Positions 1 through 10,451 of a stretch of DNA of 64,000 nucleotides are shown one piece after another. The notes under the pieces were generated by a model. It was not told the DNA's origin and made no database searches. It saw nothing but the letters and a program-made list of their open reading frames with translations. The position numbers and the translations under genes are program-made. Positions within the stretch are counted from its first letter, which is position 1; every line of letters starts with the position of its first letter. The stretch lies in assembly GCA_024803745.1 (NCBI GenBank), contig JANJXV010000004.1, positions 44,394,858-44,458,857 of the forward strand, written 5' to 3'. The DNA comes from Megascapheus bottae. Its lineage: Eukaryota; Chordata; Mammalia; Rodentia; Geomyidae.

Positions 1-180
1 GCATTTATCCTTAAGTGCTACAAAACAAAGGAAATAAAAAGAAGGAAGATGAAAGAGTTTGATGAGGGAATTTCAAACCTATAGTCCTAGCCACTTAAGA
101 AGCTATGATCTAGAAAAGCACAGTTTGAAGCCAATGTGGCAAAAATAATAGTTTGTTATATATTATCTCCAAAATATCAA

Positions 181-184
181 TATC

Positions 185-227
<43 letters not shown>

Positions 228-233
228 ATCTAC
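181..233. repeat. (ATCT)n microsatellite
   Basis: Tetranucleotide ATCT/TATC array of about 12 units. It lies directly upstream of an old L1 3' end. The array is visible by eye. Confidence 0.95.
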
Positions 234-235
234 CT

Positions 236-851
236 ACTTATTCACAATGGAATTCTATGCTTCTATCAGAAAGAATGACATGGCCCCTTTCATAAGGAAA
301 TAGAAAGACATGGAAAAAAATCACATTAAATGAAGTAAGTCAGACACAAAGAAACATAGGATGCTTGGTTTCCCTCATTTGCAATAATTATTATATGTCT
401 CAGATAATTCTAGCAGAGGATCACAATAGCCCAATAGCTATATATGTATGACCTTATAAAATGAGGCTAACTGAAATGAACTACAAGATATGGAAATGAA
501 GGTTTGTTTGATTTTTTTCCCTTAGGATATTATATAATTTTATCTCTTTTTTCTTTCATTTCTTTTTTCCTTTTGGTTCACCTCATGTTGTCACTGTTTT
601 TTATTTTGGAAACCTTTGTAATGTATATAAGGTTATCTGATTTGGCCAAGGGAAGGGGATTCACAGAAATGATGAGACAAAGGACAATGGGTGAACCACT
701 TTGAAAGTGATACTCACAAGACACTATGCTGGAAATGAACTTCAAAACTTGCTTGGGTGAAAGGGAAGGAAAGCAGGAGAAAAAAAGGAGGGGGTAACAC
801 TGTTAAAAAAAGAAATGGACTCCTTACCTGTCTTATATAACTGTACCTCCT
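236..851 (+). mobile_element. Old L1 3' end (host of a younger inverted L1), left part
   Basis: Begins with a decayed ORF2 C-terminus (the stretch equivalent to TMEFYA followed by a lysine-rich tail) and runs into an L1 3' UTR. The UTR matches the reverse complement of the minus-strand copies near 34400-34955 and 42418-42645, including the 'cacaagacactatg' and 'ggaaatgaact' motifs. The element stops at 851 where another L1 inserted and resumes at 2612, where the same 3' terminus (ctgtacatcac then A-run) continues. Many substitutions mark it as older than the insert. Confidence 0.85.
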
Positions 852-1890
852 TGGAGATTAATTTTGGAGTGATTCAATTTTTTGAGCTGTTGATATATTT
901 TAGATATGAGGCCTTTGTCCGTTGTATGGTTAGTGAAGATCTTCTCCCACTCTGTAGGCTTTCTAGTTAATTTGCTAGCTATGTCCTTTGCCATACAAAA
1001 GCTCTGCAGTTTAATGCAGTCCCACTTATCCAGCCTTTCTCTGATTTGTTGGGTTTGTTGGTCCTTATTAAGAAAGTTTCGACCTGTGCCTAGGTGACCT
1101 AGTGTATCTCCTGTTCCTTCTTGTAAAGTTTTCAGTGTATCTGGTTTTACCTTGAGGTCTTTCATCCATTTGGAGTTAATCCTAGTGCAGGGTGACAAAG
1201 AAGGATCCAGCTTTAGTTTTCTGCAGGTGCTTAACCAGTTCTGCCAGCACCATTTGTTGAAGAGGCTGTCTTTCTTCCATTCTGGTTTTTTTTGGCTCCC
1301 TTATCAAAGATTAAGTGGCCATAGGTCTGTGGTTTAATATCTGGGTCCTCAGTTCTATTCCATTGGTCTTCAGGCCTGTTCTTGTGCCAGTACCAAGCTG
1401 TTTTGGTCACTAGAGCGCTGTAATAGAATCTAAGGTTTGGTATTGAAATTCCTCCTGCACAGTTCTTTCTGCTAAGAGTCTTTTATTATTTCATATGAAA
1501 TTTTGGATTGCCTCTTCTATTTCTTTAAAGAATGACATTGGAATATTGATGGGTATTGTGCTAAATTTGTAGATAGCCCTTGGCAAGATTGCCATTTTCA
1601 CGATGTTAATTCTTCCAATCCAGGAGCATGGGAGGTTTTTCCATTTCCTCAGTTCTGCTTTAATTTCCTTTTTTCAGGGTTTTAAAGTTTTCATCAAAAA
1701 GGTCCTTTACATTCTTAGTTAAGGTAATTCCTAGGTACTTTATTTTCTTTGAGGCTATTGTTAAAGGAGTTGCTTTCCAGGTTGTTGCCTTGTTCCTCTC
1801 ATTGTTGGCATATATGAAGGCAGATGATTTTTGAGGGTTAATTTTATACCTTGCTACCTTGCCAAAGTTTTGAAGCAGCTTAAGCAGCAT
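852..1890 (-). mobile_element. Inverted 5' segment of a twin-primed L1 (ORF2 RT to C-terminal region)
   Basis: Reading the minus strand gives L1 ORF2 protein from the region after the RT catalytic core ([21 protein letters not shown], then [16 protein letters not shown]) through to SDKGLISKIYQQLK-type sequence. Frames are interrupted by several shifts and stops. It abuts a plus-strand L1 3' end at 1890/1891. The ORF2 5' side of this block lies at the junction and its 3' side lies at the 5' flank, as expected for twin priming. It is missing about 100 codons relative to the direct part. Confidence 0.93.
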
Positions 1891-2596
1891 AGAACTCCCC
1901 TATGATCCAGCAATTCCACTACTTGGCATTTACCCAATCGTTCAGAAACAAGGACATACTAAATCCACTAGCACAGCGATGTTCATTGCAGCACTATTTA
2001 CCATAGCAAAGATATGGAACCAACCCAGATGTCCCTCAGTTTATGAGTGGATCAACAAGATGTGGTATTTATACACAATGGAATTCTATGCTGCTGTCAG
2101 AAAAAAGGACATTTCCCCATTTGTAAGGAAATGGAAAGACTTAGAAAAAAATCATATTAAGTGAAGTAAGCCAGACTCAAAGGAACATAGGCTCAATGGT
2201 TTCCCTCATTTGTCACAATCAGTAGAAACTTTGGACTCTCGTAGCAGAGATTTACAATAGAACAAAACCTAGATACATAAGGCCAGATAGTATGACACTA
2301 AATGAAAGGACCTCCGGGATATAGAAACAAAAGCCATGTAATGAGTGATTGTTGTCCTTAATGTACTAGGTTATCTCTCATCTCTTCTGCTGTCCCTTGT
2401 TTATCTCATATTGTTTTGGTATTTCACCTTGTTATCTGATTGGTTATTTGAAATTGGATAGAGAAGGGGGGAAAACAACATGGTTGGGGGAGGGGAGGGA
2501 AATGGGAATCATGACATGAGAAAGGGTATCAATGTATACGAAGTAATGCACCTTCTATCTGGTGAATATTAATTACAATAAAAGTATATAAAAAAA
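1891..2596 (+). mobile_element. Direct 3' segment of the twin-primed L1 (ORF2 end, 3' UTR, A-rich tail)
   Basis: Starts inside ORF2 at the [20 protein letters not shown] and continues through MFIAALFTIAKIWNQPRCPS and WINKMWYLYTMEFYAAVRKK to the ORF2 stop. It then enters the 3' UTR with its G-rich purine tract near 2465-2510 and ends in AATAAA-like A-rich sequence. Together with 852-1890 it forms one insertion flanked by 15-bp repeats at 837-851 and 2597-2611 (14 of 15 identical). Confidence 0.93.
1979..2164 (+). pseudogene. L1 ORF2 C-terminal fragment
   Basis: A 61-codon open stretch covering the final part of L1 ORF2p. The internal Met of MFIAALFTIAKIW is not a real start; the frame is simply the surviving C-terminal tail of a 5'-rearranged L1. 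It cannot encode a working reverse transcriptase, since the endonuclease and RT core are absent in this orientation. Confidence 0.85.
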
Positions 2597-2611
2597 TAAG
2601 TGTACCTCCTC

Positions 2612-2635
2612 TGTACATCACATTTAAAAAAAAAC
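2612..2635 (+). mobile_element. Old L1 3' end, right remnant
   Basis: Terminal few bases plus A-run of the L1 that was split at 851. It continues the expected L1 3' end (ctgtacatcac followed by A8-9), confirming that 852-2596 is an insertion within it. Confidence 0.75.
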
Positions 2636-2879
2636 TGTGAGCCTGAAGATATGGTCAAAGTGATAGAGTACCAGTCAAACTTATAACACATAGGGATGAG
2701 AATAAAGCTATAAAAATTATGTAGGGAAAGGAATGGAAAATTGCTGAAGGACATATTTAGAAGTAATACTATGATGAAAAATATGAACAAAATAATAACA
2801 AACCAAAGCCAATATCATACAAGAAAAATAATTATTATGTTATGTTGGATTCTTTTCAATGATGATTTGGTGATTTAAG
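2636..2879. other. Unassigned AT-rich DNA
   Basis: No gene, RNA or clear repeat recognised. May contain eroded L1 sequence. Confidence 0.5.
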
Positions 2880-3410
2880 ATAAATAAATAAATATAGATC
2901 TACATAATAGCAGTAGAATGGAAAACAAAAACTAAAGGATATTTCCTTAGATGCAGAAAGAATTTGTGATAAAATTCAGCATCACTTCAAATCAAATCAG
3001 TGAGAACGGATTGTATTTCAACATAATAAAGGTCCTATATAACAGGCCAACAGCCCACATCACACCATCTTAGAAACAGATTGTGTCCTCTCTGAGATCT
3101 GGAACAAGACAAAGGAGCTCACGTTTATGACTTGCTTTCAACATAGTACTGGAAGTCCCAGAATAAAAAGAACAAGTAGGCAAGGGAAAGAAAAATAGGG
3201 AATCAAAATTAGATGAGTAAAAATCAAATTATTGTGTTTTCAGGACACATGATCTTATATGGAGCAAACCCCTAAGACACCAGTCTAAATCATTAGAATT
3301 GATCAGAAAATTCAGGAAAGTTCCAAAAGTGGAAGAAGGGAAAGTATTTCATATTCATGGAATCTCAAAAACTGTAAATCTCAGTAGTTGAATTGAGAAG
3401 GAAGTTAGAA
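2880..3410 (+). mobile_element. Ancient L1 ORF2 (RT region) remnant
   Basis: Nucleotide landmarks of the L1 RT domain are visible in order: 'gatgcagaaagaatttg', 'acataataaaggtcctatat', 'ctggaacaagacaaagg' and 'tcaacatagtactggaagtcc'. Translation is broken by many stops. A separate older fragment from the one starting near 3660, because its RT landmarks come before the latter's upstream ORF2 landmarks. Confidence 0.8.
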
Positions 3411-4608
3411 TTAGGAAAGAATGAAACATTATCAACATAGTAACTCACCAGCCCTGCCAGAAACATCATGGAGAAAGAAAATAACCAATAGCTGAATCTA
3501 CCTGGAAATAAAATCAATTCATCCACAGGAATTAGTACATACCACTCAATATAAAACTGAAGTGTAAGTTGTCTTAATTCTTCAATTAAATGACAAACAC
3601 TTATTAAAACATCAACAGGAAAAAAAAGAATCCAGTTTTTTTCTTATTTTCCAGGAAAGTACTTCACAGAATATGCTTGGACTGAATGTGAAAGGATGCA
3701 AAATGTTATTCTAACTCTGACAGCAAGTAGGAGTAGCTATACACACAATTGAACAAAGAAAGATCTTAACACAAAATTTATTCCAAAAGATAAAGGTGGT
3801 GACATAATAACAAAAGAAATGAGTTATCAACTAGATATAGCAATTTCAAAGCATTGTATCACTTTACACATGTGCAACAAATTTCATAAAATAAACAGTA
3901 GTAAACATAAAAGGACAGATAGATCCAGATACTGTAACAATGGAGATTTTGGGAGTCTTTATGTTCATTTCTTACATAATGAGACAAAAGTTTTTTTCTC
4001 CTTTTCAATTCCTATTTACTTCACTTCTTACACTAAAATGAATTCTTGCTAAAAGCTTAAAAATGTAGGTGCTGACTTTGATAACTCACTCTTATCAATA
4101 AGTGTATCACATATACAGCTATCAAAAAGGAAAACTAGTTAAACTGAATAATAAATTAAATTATCAAATTTAATAGAGACCTACAGAATATTCCTGCCAA
4201 CACATATGAAATATATATTTTTCTTCTCAGATACCTATGAAACATTATCTATACACCATAATACAAGACTTACAATACAAAAATTGTATCATAGCATACA
4301 TGGAACTAGAGAAACAATAGAAAATTTATAAACATAAGATTATAGAACAACCTACTGTTGAATCGCAAGTGAGGTATTACAGAAGTCAAGGGAAATACTG
4401 AAATTCCTAGGAAAAAATTAACATGAAAATACTGCTTACCAGGAGATATAGAATATAACAAAAACTATTATAAGAGGGAAATTTGTAGATTATTTTAAAA
4501 AATCAACAAGATATTAAATACACAACCTCAGTGTCTTACAAATACAAGACAAATTAAAATTAGTATGGGGAAAGAACTAAATCAGTAACATTAAAGATGA
4601 AAAAGGAG

Positions 4609-4819
4609 CCAGTTGAGGTGTCTCACACCTATACTCCTAGATACTCAGAAGGCTGAGATCTGAGGATGAAGGTTCAAAGCCATCCTGAACACAGAAGAAC
4701 CTGAGACTCTTATCTCCAGTTAACTTCTAGCAAACTGGAAGTGGGGCTTGGCTCAAGGGTAGGGAGATAGCCTTGAGCTGAAGAGCTCAAGGACAGCGCC
4801 CAGGCAGAGTTCAAGCCCC

Positions 4820-4857
<38 letters not shown>
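4609..4857 (+). mobile_element. SINE type B (B1-like + ID-like arms) with (CA)n tail
   Basis: Left arm shows 'tcctagatactcagaaggctgagatc' B1/7SL character. Right arm shows the ID-like unit ending in 'gagttcaagcccc'. The 3' end runs straight into (CA)n at 4821-4856 instead of poly-A. Flanking direct repeats at 4594-4608 and 4858-4872 match at 14 of 15 positions, so the CA array belongs to the inserted element. Confidence 0.92.
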
Positions 4858-4858
<1 letters not shown>

Positions 4859-5249
4859 AGGTGAAAAAGGAGACATTACTACCATTGACACTGAAATTCA
4901 GAGGTTATTTAGATTATAATTTGAAAACTCATATCCTGAAAAATAAGGAAAACACAGTATAAAGGATATATTTCCTGACACACATGAACTACCAAAGCTG
5001 AAAAAAAAGGAAGCCAACAGAAACAGTTCCATCATGATAATAATACAGAAGCCATAAAAATCTCTCAAAGGAGAAAAATTCACTGCTGAACCCTTTCAGA
5101 TCTTTAGAGAAGAATTGACACCAATCTTCAAGCTATTCCATAAAAATAGAAAGAGAAGAAATTCTTCAAAACATTCTATCAAGCCAGTGATTATCCTGAT
5201 CCCCAAATCAGATAAGGGCATGTGGCAACAGATAAAATCTATTGAAATT

Positions 5250-5435
5250 GGGCCAGGAGCATAGCCTAGTGGTAGAGTGTTTGCCTAACATGCATGAAGC
5301 CCTGGGTTCTGTTCCTTGGTACCCCATTCACAGAAAAAGCCGGTAGTGACAGGTGGCAGAGTGCCAGCCTTGAGAAAAAAGTGTCCAAGGACAGTTTCCA
5401 GGCCCTGAGTTCAAGTTGAGGACTGAAAAAAAAAA
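5250..5435 (+). mobile_element. SINE type A (ID-ID dimer)
   Basis: Both ID-like arms are present, with 'gcctagtggtagagtg' and 'ccctgggttctgttcc' in the left arm and 'ccctgagttcaag' near the 3' end. An 11-bp perfect target duplication (ctattgaaatt) flanks it at 5239-5249 and 5436-5446. It lies inside the ancient L1. Confidence 0.93.
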
Positions 5436-5785
5436 CTATTGAAATTTACTTGATTAACAGAGATTTTAAAATTTCTTGAGAACTTGAATCATACTTTCAA
5501 AACAGTACACACATTGATCAAACTGATTTTATTCTAGGACTGCATGCTTAAATGCATGAATGCATTATATAGTACATACATGGAGATAAAGCCTTGGGAA
5601 AAATTCAATATCCCTTCATGAACAAAAAGCCCTGAAGGAACTGAGTAGAAGTAGCATACATCAGCATAATAAAGGCTATCTACAACAAACCCCAAACAAC
5701 AACAACAACAAACCTTGAAATCAATTCCTTTAAAATCAGAAACAAAATAAAGGTAACCACTTTCACCACATTTACTCAACATATT

Positions 5786-6177
5786 GCTTAAAATGTTAGC
5801 AGATTGATTTTACTAGCATATGTTAATTATGCAAATCAATTTTCTTTGTTATGTGATTTCTATATAGGTATATGCTATACTTGGGTCATTTTCACTTTTA
5901 TTACCCTTTCCCATCTTTTTTCCCCCTCTTTTATCTCTTTCACATCCCTAATAGTACCCATCTACTCTTTATGTCTGCTTTCTTTATTAAATTCCTTGTC
6001 ATACTTAAAAATAAATATATGAAACAAAATATTAGTCATAGTACCATATTACAAAAATGAAAGAGATGGATATTACTCAGTTAATCCCCTAATCATTGCT
6101 ACGGAGAATCTGAGGATTGTAGCTTGAAGCCAGCCCAAGAAAGAAAGTACATAAAACTCCATTTTTCTTGTCCTTGT
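5786..6177. other. AT-rich segment with a B1-like fragment
   Basis: No gene recognised. Around 6085-6160 a weak B1/type B-like stretch (gagaatctgaggattgtagcttgaagccagcc) is visible. The rest resembles old L1 UTR but is not firm. Confidence 0.4.
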
Positions 6178-6317
6178 TTGTTTGTTTGGAGTTATTTTTT
6201 ATTTTTAAATTTCTATTGTAAAGGTGTTGTACAGAGGGGTTGCAGTTAGGTAAAACAGGCAATGAGGACATTTGTTTTTGAACAGTGTCACTCCCTCATT
6301 TTCTCCCAGCTTTTCTT
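6178..6317 (-). mobile_element. Old L1 3' end (host), left part
   Basis: Reverse complement of an old L1 3' terminus (ttctattgtaaaggtgttgtacagaggggttgcagtt). Interrupted at 6317 by a younger L1 and resumed at 6846. Confidence 0.75.
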
Positions 6318-6498
6318 TTTTTCATATAATTTTTATTGTAATTAATAGAAGGGTTACATTATATTCACCAGATAGAAGGTGCATTACTTCACAAACATTG
6401 ATACCCTTTCTCATGTCATGGTCCCCATTTCCCTCCCCCCACTCCCTCCCCTCATCTTGTTTTCCCCCCTTCCCTATCCTATTTCAAATAACCAGATA

Positions 6499-6533
<35 letters not shown>

Positions 6534-6829
6534 TAACAAGGTAAAATGCTGTAACAATATAATATAACCAAGGGACAGACATCAAAAGAGATGAGAGATA
6601 ACATAGTACATTAAGGACAATAGTCACTCATTATATGGCTTTTGTTTCTATGTCCTGGAAGTCCTTTTATTTATCGTCATCCCATATGGCCTTATGTATC
6701 TAGATTTTGTTCTAGTGTAAATCTCTGCTAGGAGAGCCCAAGGTTTCTACTGATTATGACAAATGAGGGAAACCACTGAGCCTATGTTCCTCTGAGTCTG
6801 TCTTACTTTACTTAATTTCCTTACAAATG
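6318..6829 (-). mobile_element. Younger 5'-truncated L1 3' end nested in an older L1
   Basis: Minus-orientation L1 3' UTR beginning with the T-rich complement of its tail, then 'attaatagaagggttacattatattcacc', a pyrimidine-rich (sense purine-rich) tract and a (TA)n expansion at 6501-6529. It ends upstream near the ORF2 stop. Perfect 16-bp target duplications (tctcccagcttttctt) occur at 6302-6317 and 6830-6845. Confidence 0.95.
6501..6529. repeat. (TA)n microsatellite within L1
   Basis: About 14 TA units inside the L1 3' UTR. At the equivalent position the copy at 19500-19535 has only a short imperfect TA run, so the array expanded after insertion or varies among source elements. Confidence 0.9.
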
Positions 6830-6845
6830 TCTCCCAGCTTTTCTT

Positions 6846-6920
6846 ATCCTGATATCCCTTCTCACCTAAGTTGTGTAGTTCATTTCCAACATAGTGTCTA
6901 GGAAGTATCATTGCATGATA
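6846..6920 (-). mobile_element. Old L1 3' UTR (host), right part
   Basis: Continues the interrupted host L1 with 'gttgtgtagttcatttccaacatagtgtc', the same motif as in the minus-strand L1 copies at 34540 and 42540. Confidence 0.75.
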
Positions 6921-7020
6921 CTCTCTACAAATAACCACAAAAAATAGAATAAATAAAATAAAGCTCCAAATGAAGTAGTGGCTTAAGTAACAGTACTTAA
7001 ACAGCACTAACTATCTCAAA

Positions 7021-7084
7021 AAGCTAGGGACAGTGTTCAGGCACTGAGTTCAAACCTGAGAACTGGCACAAAAATAAAAATAAA
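7021..7084 (+). mobile_element. SINE right arm fragment (ID-like)
   Basis: Only the 3' part of the shared right arm remains (gacagtgttcaggcactgagttcaaacc, then A-rich tail). 5'-truncated copy of type A or B. Confidence 0.8.
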
Positions 7085-7087
7085 TAT

Positions 7088-7313
7088 GGCTGATGGCCTG
7101 GCTTAGTGGGAGAGTGCTTGTCTAGCATGCAGGAAGCCCTGGGTTTGATTCCTTGGTACCACATACACAGAAAAAGCTGGAAGTGATACAGTCACTCAAG
7201 TGGTAGAGTGCTAGCCCCGAGAAAGCTCAAGGCAGTGCCCAAGCCCTGAGTTCAATCTCTATGATTGTGGCTCCCCTCGAAAAAATATATTAAAAAATAA
7301 ATAAATAAATAAA
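7088..7313 (+). mobile_element. SINE type A, full length
   Basis: Left arm (gtgcttgtctagcatgcaggaagccctgggtttgattcc) and right arm (ctcaagtggtagagtgctagcc ... ccctgagttcaat) are both present. An A-rich tail with (TAAA)n follows. It lies head-to-tail after another SINE fragment. Confidence 0.92.
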
Positions 7314-7319
7314 AGAGGC

Positions 7320-9480
7320 ACAAAAAAGAAAGAAAAAAGTGAAATTAATTGTATTTGCCAATCCAATCTTATAATTAGAAGCCCATACAAGGCAATCCAT
7401 TATATAAATCTTAATTCAATAAACTCTAAGCTAAGTAAAAGGATCCTATATAGCCAACATAGAAAAATCAATAGCTTTTTAATATACCAAAACCAAAATT
7501 ATCTAAAAAGTTAGGCTTACAACTCTATACCAAATACCTGGGAAAAGGTCATCTATTGTGGCATAACCTTAATCAAATAATTTAAAAATGTGTACAATGA
7601 GAACAATACAATTCTGTAAAAAGACATTGAAGAAGTACAAAGTGGGAAAAAATATTCATTATCATGAGGTGGCATAAATATTATTGTTAAAGCTGCTATA
7701 CAAAGCCAGGTGTCAGTGGCTCAATTATTACAATTCCTCCTACTCAGGAGGTTAAGATTTGAGAATCATGGTTTGAATATAGTTGGGGTTCAAAGATAGC
7801 CAGGGCAGGAAAGTCTATGAGCCTCTTATCTCTAATAAACTACTCAGAAAAAGCTGGAAGTGGGTCAAGTGGTAGGGTGCTAGCCTTGAACAGAAATGCC
7901 AAAGGGACAGGGACAGGATCCACAGCTCAAGCCCCAGAATGGGCAAAACAAAACAAATAATAAAAACAAGCAAAAACTCTGCTATATTACCAAAAGAGAT
8001 ATCAAGATTCAATACATCCCCATCAAAATTCTGTTCACAGAAAGACAGAGGAGTAATATAATTAACTCAGAATTAAGCTCATATAGTATAGCCATCTGAT
8101 TCTTTTAAAAAAATCATGTAAGTCTAGCATTTATATTGTAAGAATCAAAATAAAATATAGAAACACATAACATTAGCAGTCATTTACCTTCATAAAACAC
8201 AATAATTTTAATAATCAGAATACTTGAATTCATTTGTCTTATTTCTTTCCTGTTCTTAGAAGATATAAAAAAACACATTGGAAAAACATCTCTTGAACAA
8301 GAATGGGAATAATTTGATATCCATATATGCTGCAAAACCAGACACTAGATCCCTATCTCTCACATTATACAAAAAGCAACTCAAATTGGATGAAAGACCT
8401 CATGGTAAGACCTAAAACTTTAAACTTGCTAGAAGAAAATCCAAGTAAAGTATTTCAGGATATAGATATAGGTAATAGCTTTCTGAGTAGAAATTCAGGA
8501 ACCTGAAAAATAATAGAAATAATTAGGAAATGGGATTATTTCAGATTAAAACCACTTGTTGGCAACCAAAGAAATATTATCACAGTGAAGAAACAGTCTT
8601 CAGGATTACAACAATCTTAGTCATTTGAGAGAATATAATTCATTTTTAAAATCCTAAAAGTTTAAACACTAGAGGACTAGATAAACTAACAAATGGGCAA
8701 ATCAGTTGAACAGATACTATAAAAGAAAGACAAATGGTAAGCAAATATGTGAAGAAACATTTGATATTCTTAGTTATAAAGGAAATACAGATAAAAAAAT
8801 CACACCCATTTCATCTTATCACAGACAAAATGACATTAATCAAGAAAACCAATAACAAATACTGGTGAATACGCAGGTGAAAAATGAGCCCTTATGCACT
8901 ATTTGCCTGGATCTAATTAGCTGTAATTAGCACATGCACACCATGAAAATAAGTAGAGAGCTTTACAAGAAAAAAATAAACAAGTGAAAACAGATCTATC
9001 ATATGATTGTGTTCTATCACTTCTGGCTGTGTACCTTAAGGAATTAAAGGCAGCGTACCAATAGAACTAATAATAAGTAAAATAGCCAAACTCAGAAAGA
9101 CCTGTGTCATATTTTCTTTTATATAAGTTGACTTTGGTAAAAGAAGATGGCAGGGCATGAAAGTAAAAACACAAACAAAAACAACAACAAAAAAACCTAC
9201 TAGACATGGGGAAGAGAGGGGAGATCATAAAGTGGAGTGAATATAATCAAAGTGCACTAAATGTTTACCTGAAAATGTTATAGTAAAACCTATTACTTAG
9301 TACTCTCATTAATACTGACACCTAAACCAATAGAACAGAATACAGAATGAAGATGTAAACACTTATATTCAAGTGACTATAGACACAACTTCTAAGAGCA
9401 TGCTGATACAATGAAAACAGGATATCCATATGCAAGTCTTAAAGCCATGTATTTATTATAGTTTTTTAATTAAAAATCAT
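7320..9480 (+). mobile_element. Ancient L1 ORF2 remnant, downstream part
   Basis: Continues the ORF2 order begun at 3660: 'acatccccatcaaaattctgttcacagaaa' near 8015, 'gacactagatccctatctctcacattatacaaaaa' near 8340, 'caaattggatgaaagacctcatgg' near 8380, and 'gaatacgcaggtgaaaaatgagcccttatgcact' near 8865. All frames are broken. A type B SINE interrupts it at 7704-7953. Confidence 0.82.
7704..7953 (+). mobile_element. SINE type B, diverged
   Basis: B1-like left arm (cctactcaggaggttaag), linker 'cttatctctaataaactactcag' and ID-like right arm (gtcaagtggtagggtgctagcc). A short internal insertion separates the arms. Older than neighbours by divergence. Confidence 0.88.
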
Positions 9481-9588
9481 TCCTCAAGTCTAGAAGGTTT
9501 ACTTAATTTTTTTATTTTTACTTTTACAGCTTTGATGAACTGTCCTCTGAAAAACTAAGTCACATAAGGAGCAGATCTCTCTCTGAAC

Positions 9589-9589
9589 A

Positions 9590-9617
<28 letters not shown>
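9589..9617. repeat. (TG)n microsatellite
   Basis: About 14 TG units, just ahead of a minus-strand ID-like fragment. It therefore sits at that fragment's 3' side. Confidence 0.95.
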
Positions 9618-9620
<3 letters not shown>

Positions 9621-9633
9621 TTGTTACTGTTTT

Positions 9634-9713
9634 GTCAGTGTTGTAGCGGGTTTGAATTCAAAGCCTTGTACTGGCTAAGCCAGCATGCTACTTCCTGAAC
9701 CACATACCCAACA
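9634..9713 (-). mobile_element. ID-like SINE fragment, diverged
   Basis: Reverse complement shows tRNA-derived order (gcttagccagtacaaggc then ttgaattcaaacc). Poorly preserved. Confidence 0.5.
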
Positions 9714-9754
9714 TTTTCATACTTACTTTTTAATTTAAAATTTTTTTTAATATT

Positions 9755-9932
9755 TTGGCCAATTCTGGGGATTGAACTCAAGGCTTGGGCATAGTCCTTG
9801 AGCTTTACCAAGACTAGCACTCTATCACTTGAGCTGCAGCATCACTTTTGGCTTTTTCTGTTCCAAGGAATCAAATGCAGGGTTTTGTGCAGGCTAGGCT
9901 AGCACTCTAAGGCCAGCACACACTCCAGGCCC
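9755..9932 (-). mobile_element. SINE type A, minus strand
   Basis: Complement of both arms: 'gggattgaactcaaggcttgggc ... ctctatcacttgagctg' then 'ggctttttctgttccaaggaatcaaatgcaggg'. The left-arm end has lost several positions. Confidence 0.88.
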
Positions 9933-10019
9933 TGTGCTTACTTTTAAAGTTATTTAAAAGTAAGATTACACATTTTTGCCTGGCCATTCTTCTACCTAAG
10001 TCATCTCCCCATCCACACA

Positions 10020-10162
10020 AAAATGCCTGCCATCATGCTCAGATTATTGGTTGGAAAGGAGTTTGATCGTTGTTTTCTGCACTTGTTCTCAGGATTATCA
10101 TGTTCCTGGTCTCTACATTTTGAATAATTTGAATTACAGGCATGAGCAACGACACTCAGCGA
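10020..10162 (-). mobile_element. Old B1-like or type B left arm
   Basis: Ends in 'gaattacaggcatgagcaacgacactcagc', the complement of a B1 5' end. The interior is strongly diverged and the left boundary is uncertain. Confidence 0.45.
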
Positions 10163-10189
10163 TGAGTTCAGTTTTAAAGTAAGGGTATA

Positions 10190-10437
10190 TCTCATATTGG
10201 TATAGTATCTCACTTTGTTATCTGATATATTGAATTTATTTGTATTTGGATATTTGAAATTTGATAGGGAAGGGGGGAAAACCAAGACGGGTGGGGGGGT
10301 GTGGGGGGGGGAGGGAAACGGGTACCAAGACATGTGAAAGGGTATCAATGTATGTGAATTAATGCACCTTCTATCTGGCAAATATCATGTAACCCTTTTA
10401 CTAATTACAATAAAAATGTGTTATATATAAAAAAAAT
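10190..10437 (+). mobile_element. Short 5'-truncated L1 3' end
   Basis: Only about 250 bp of L1 3' UTR, including the G-rich tract at 10268-10320 and the terminal 'caccttctatctgg ... aattacaataaaaatgtg' end. A 14-15-bp perfect target duplication (taaagtaagggtata) lies at 10175-10189 and 10437-10451. Confidence 0.95.
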
Positions 10438-10451
10438 AAAGTAAGGGTATA

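Larger units (their letters stand above)
3660..5785 (+). mobile_element. Ancient L1 ORF2 remnant, upstream part
   Basis: Degraded ORF2 order is preserved from the post-endonuclease region to RT: 'gaagaattgacaccaatctt' near 5110, 'ccctgatccccaaatcagata'-like sequence near 5195, and 'aacataataa' plus 'gaacaaaataaagg' equivalents near 5640-5750. Type B and type A SINEs interrupt it at 4609-4857 and 5250-5435. No frame survives. Confidence 0.7.
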
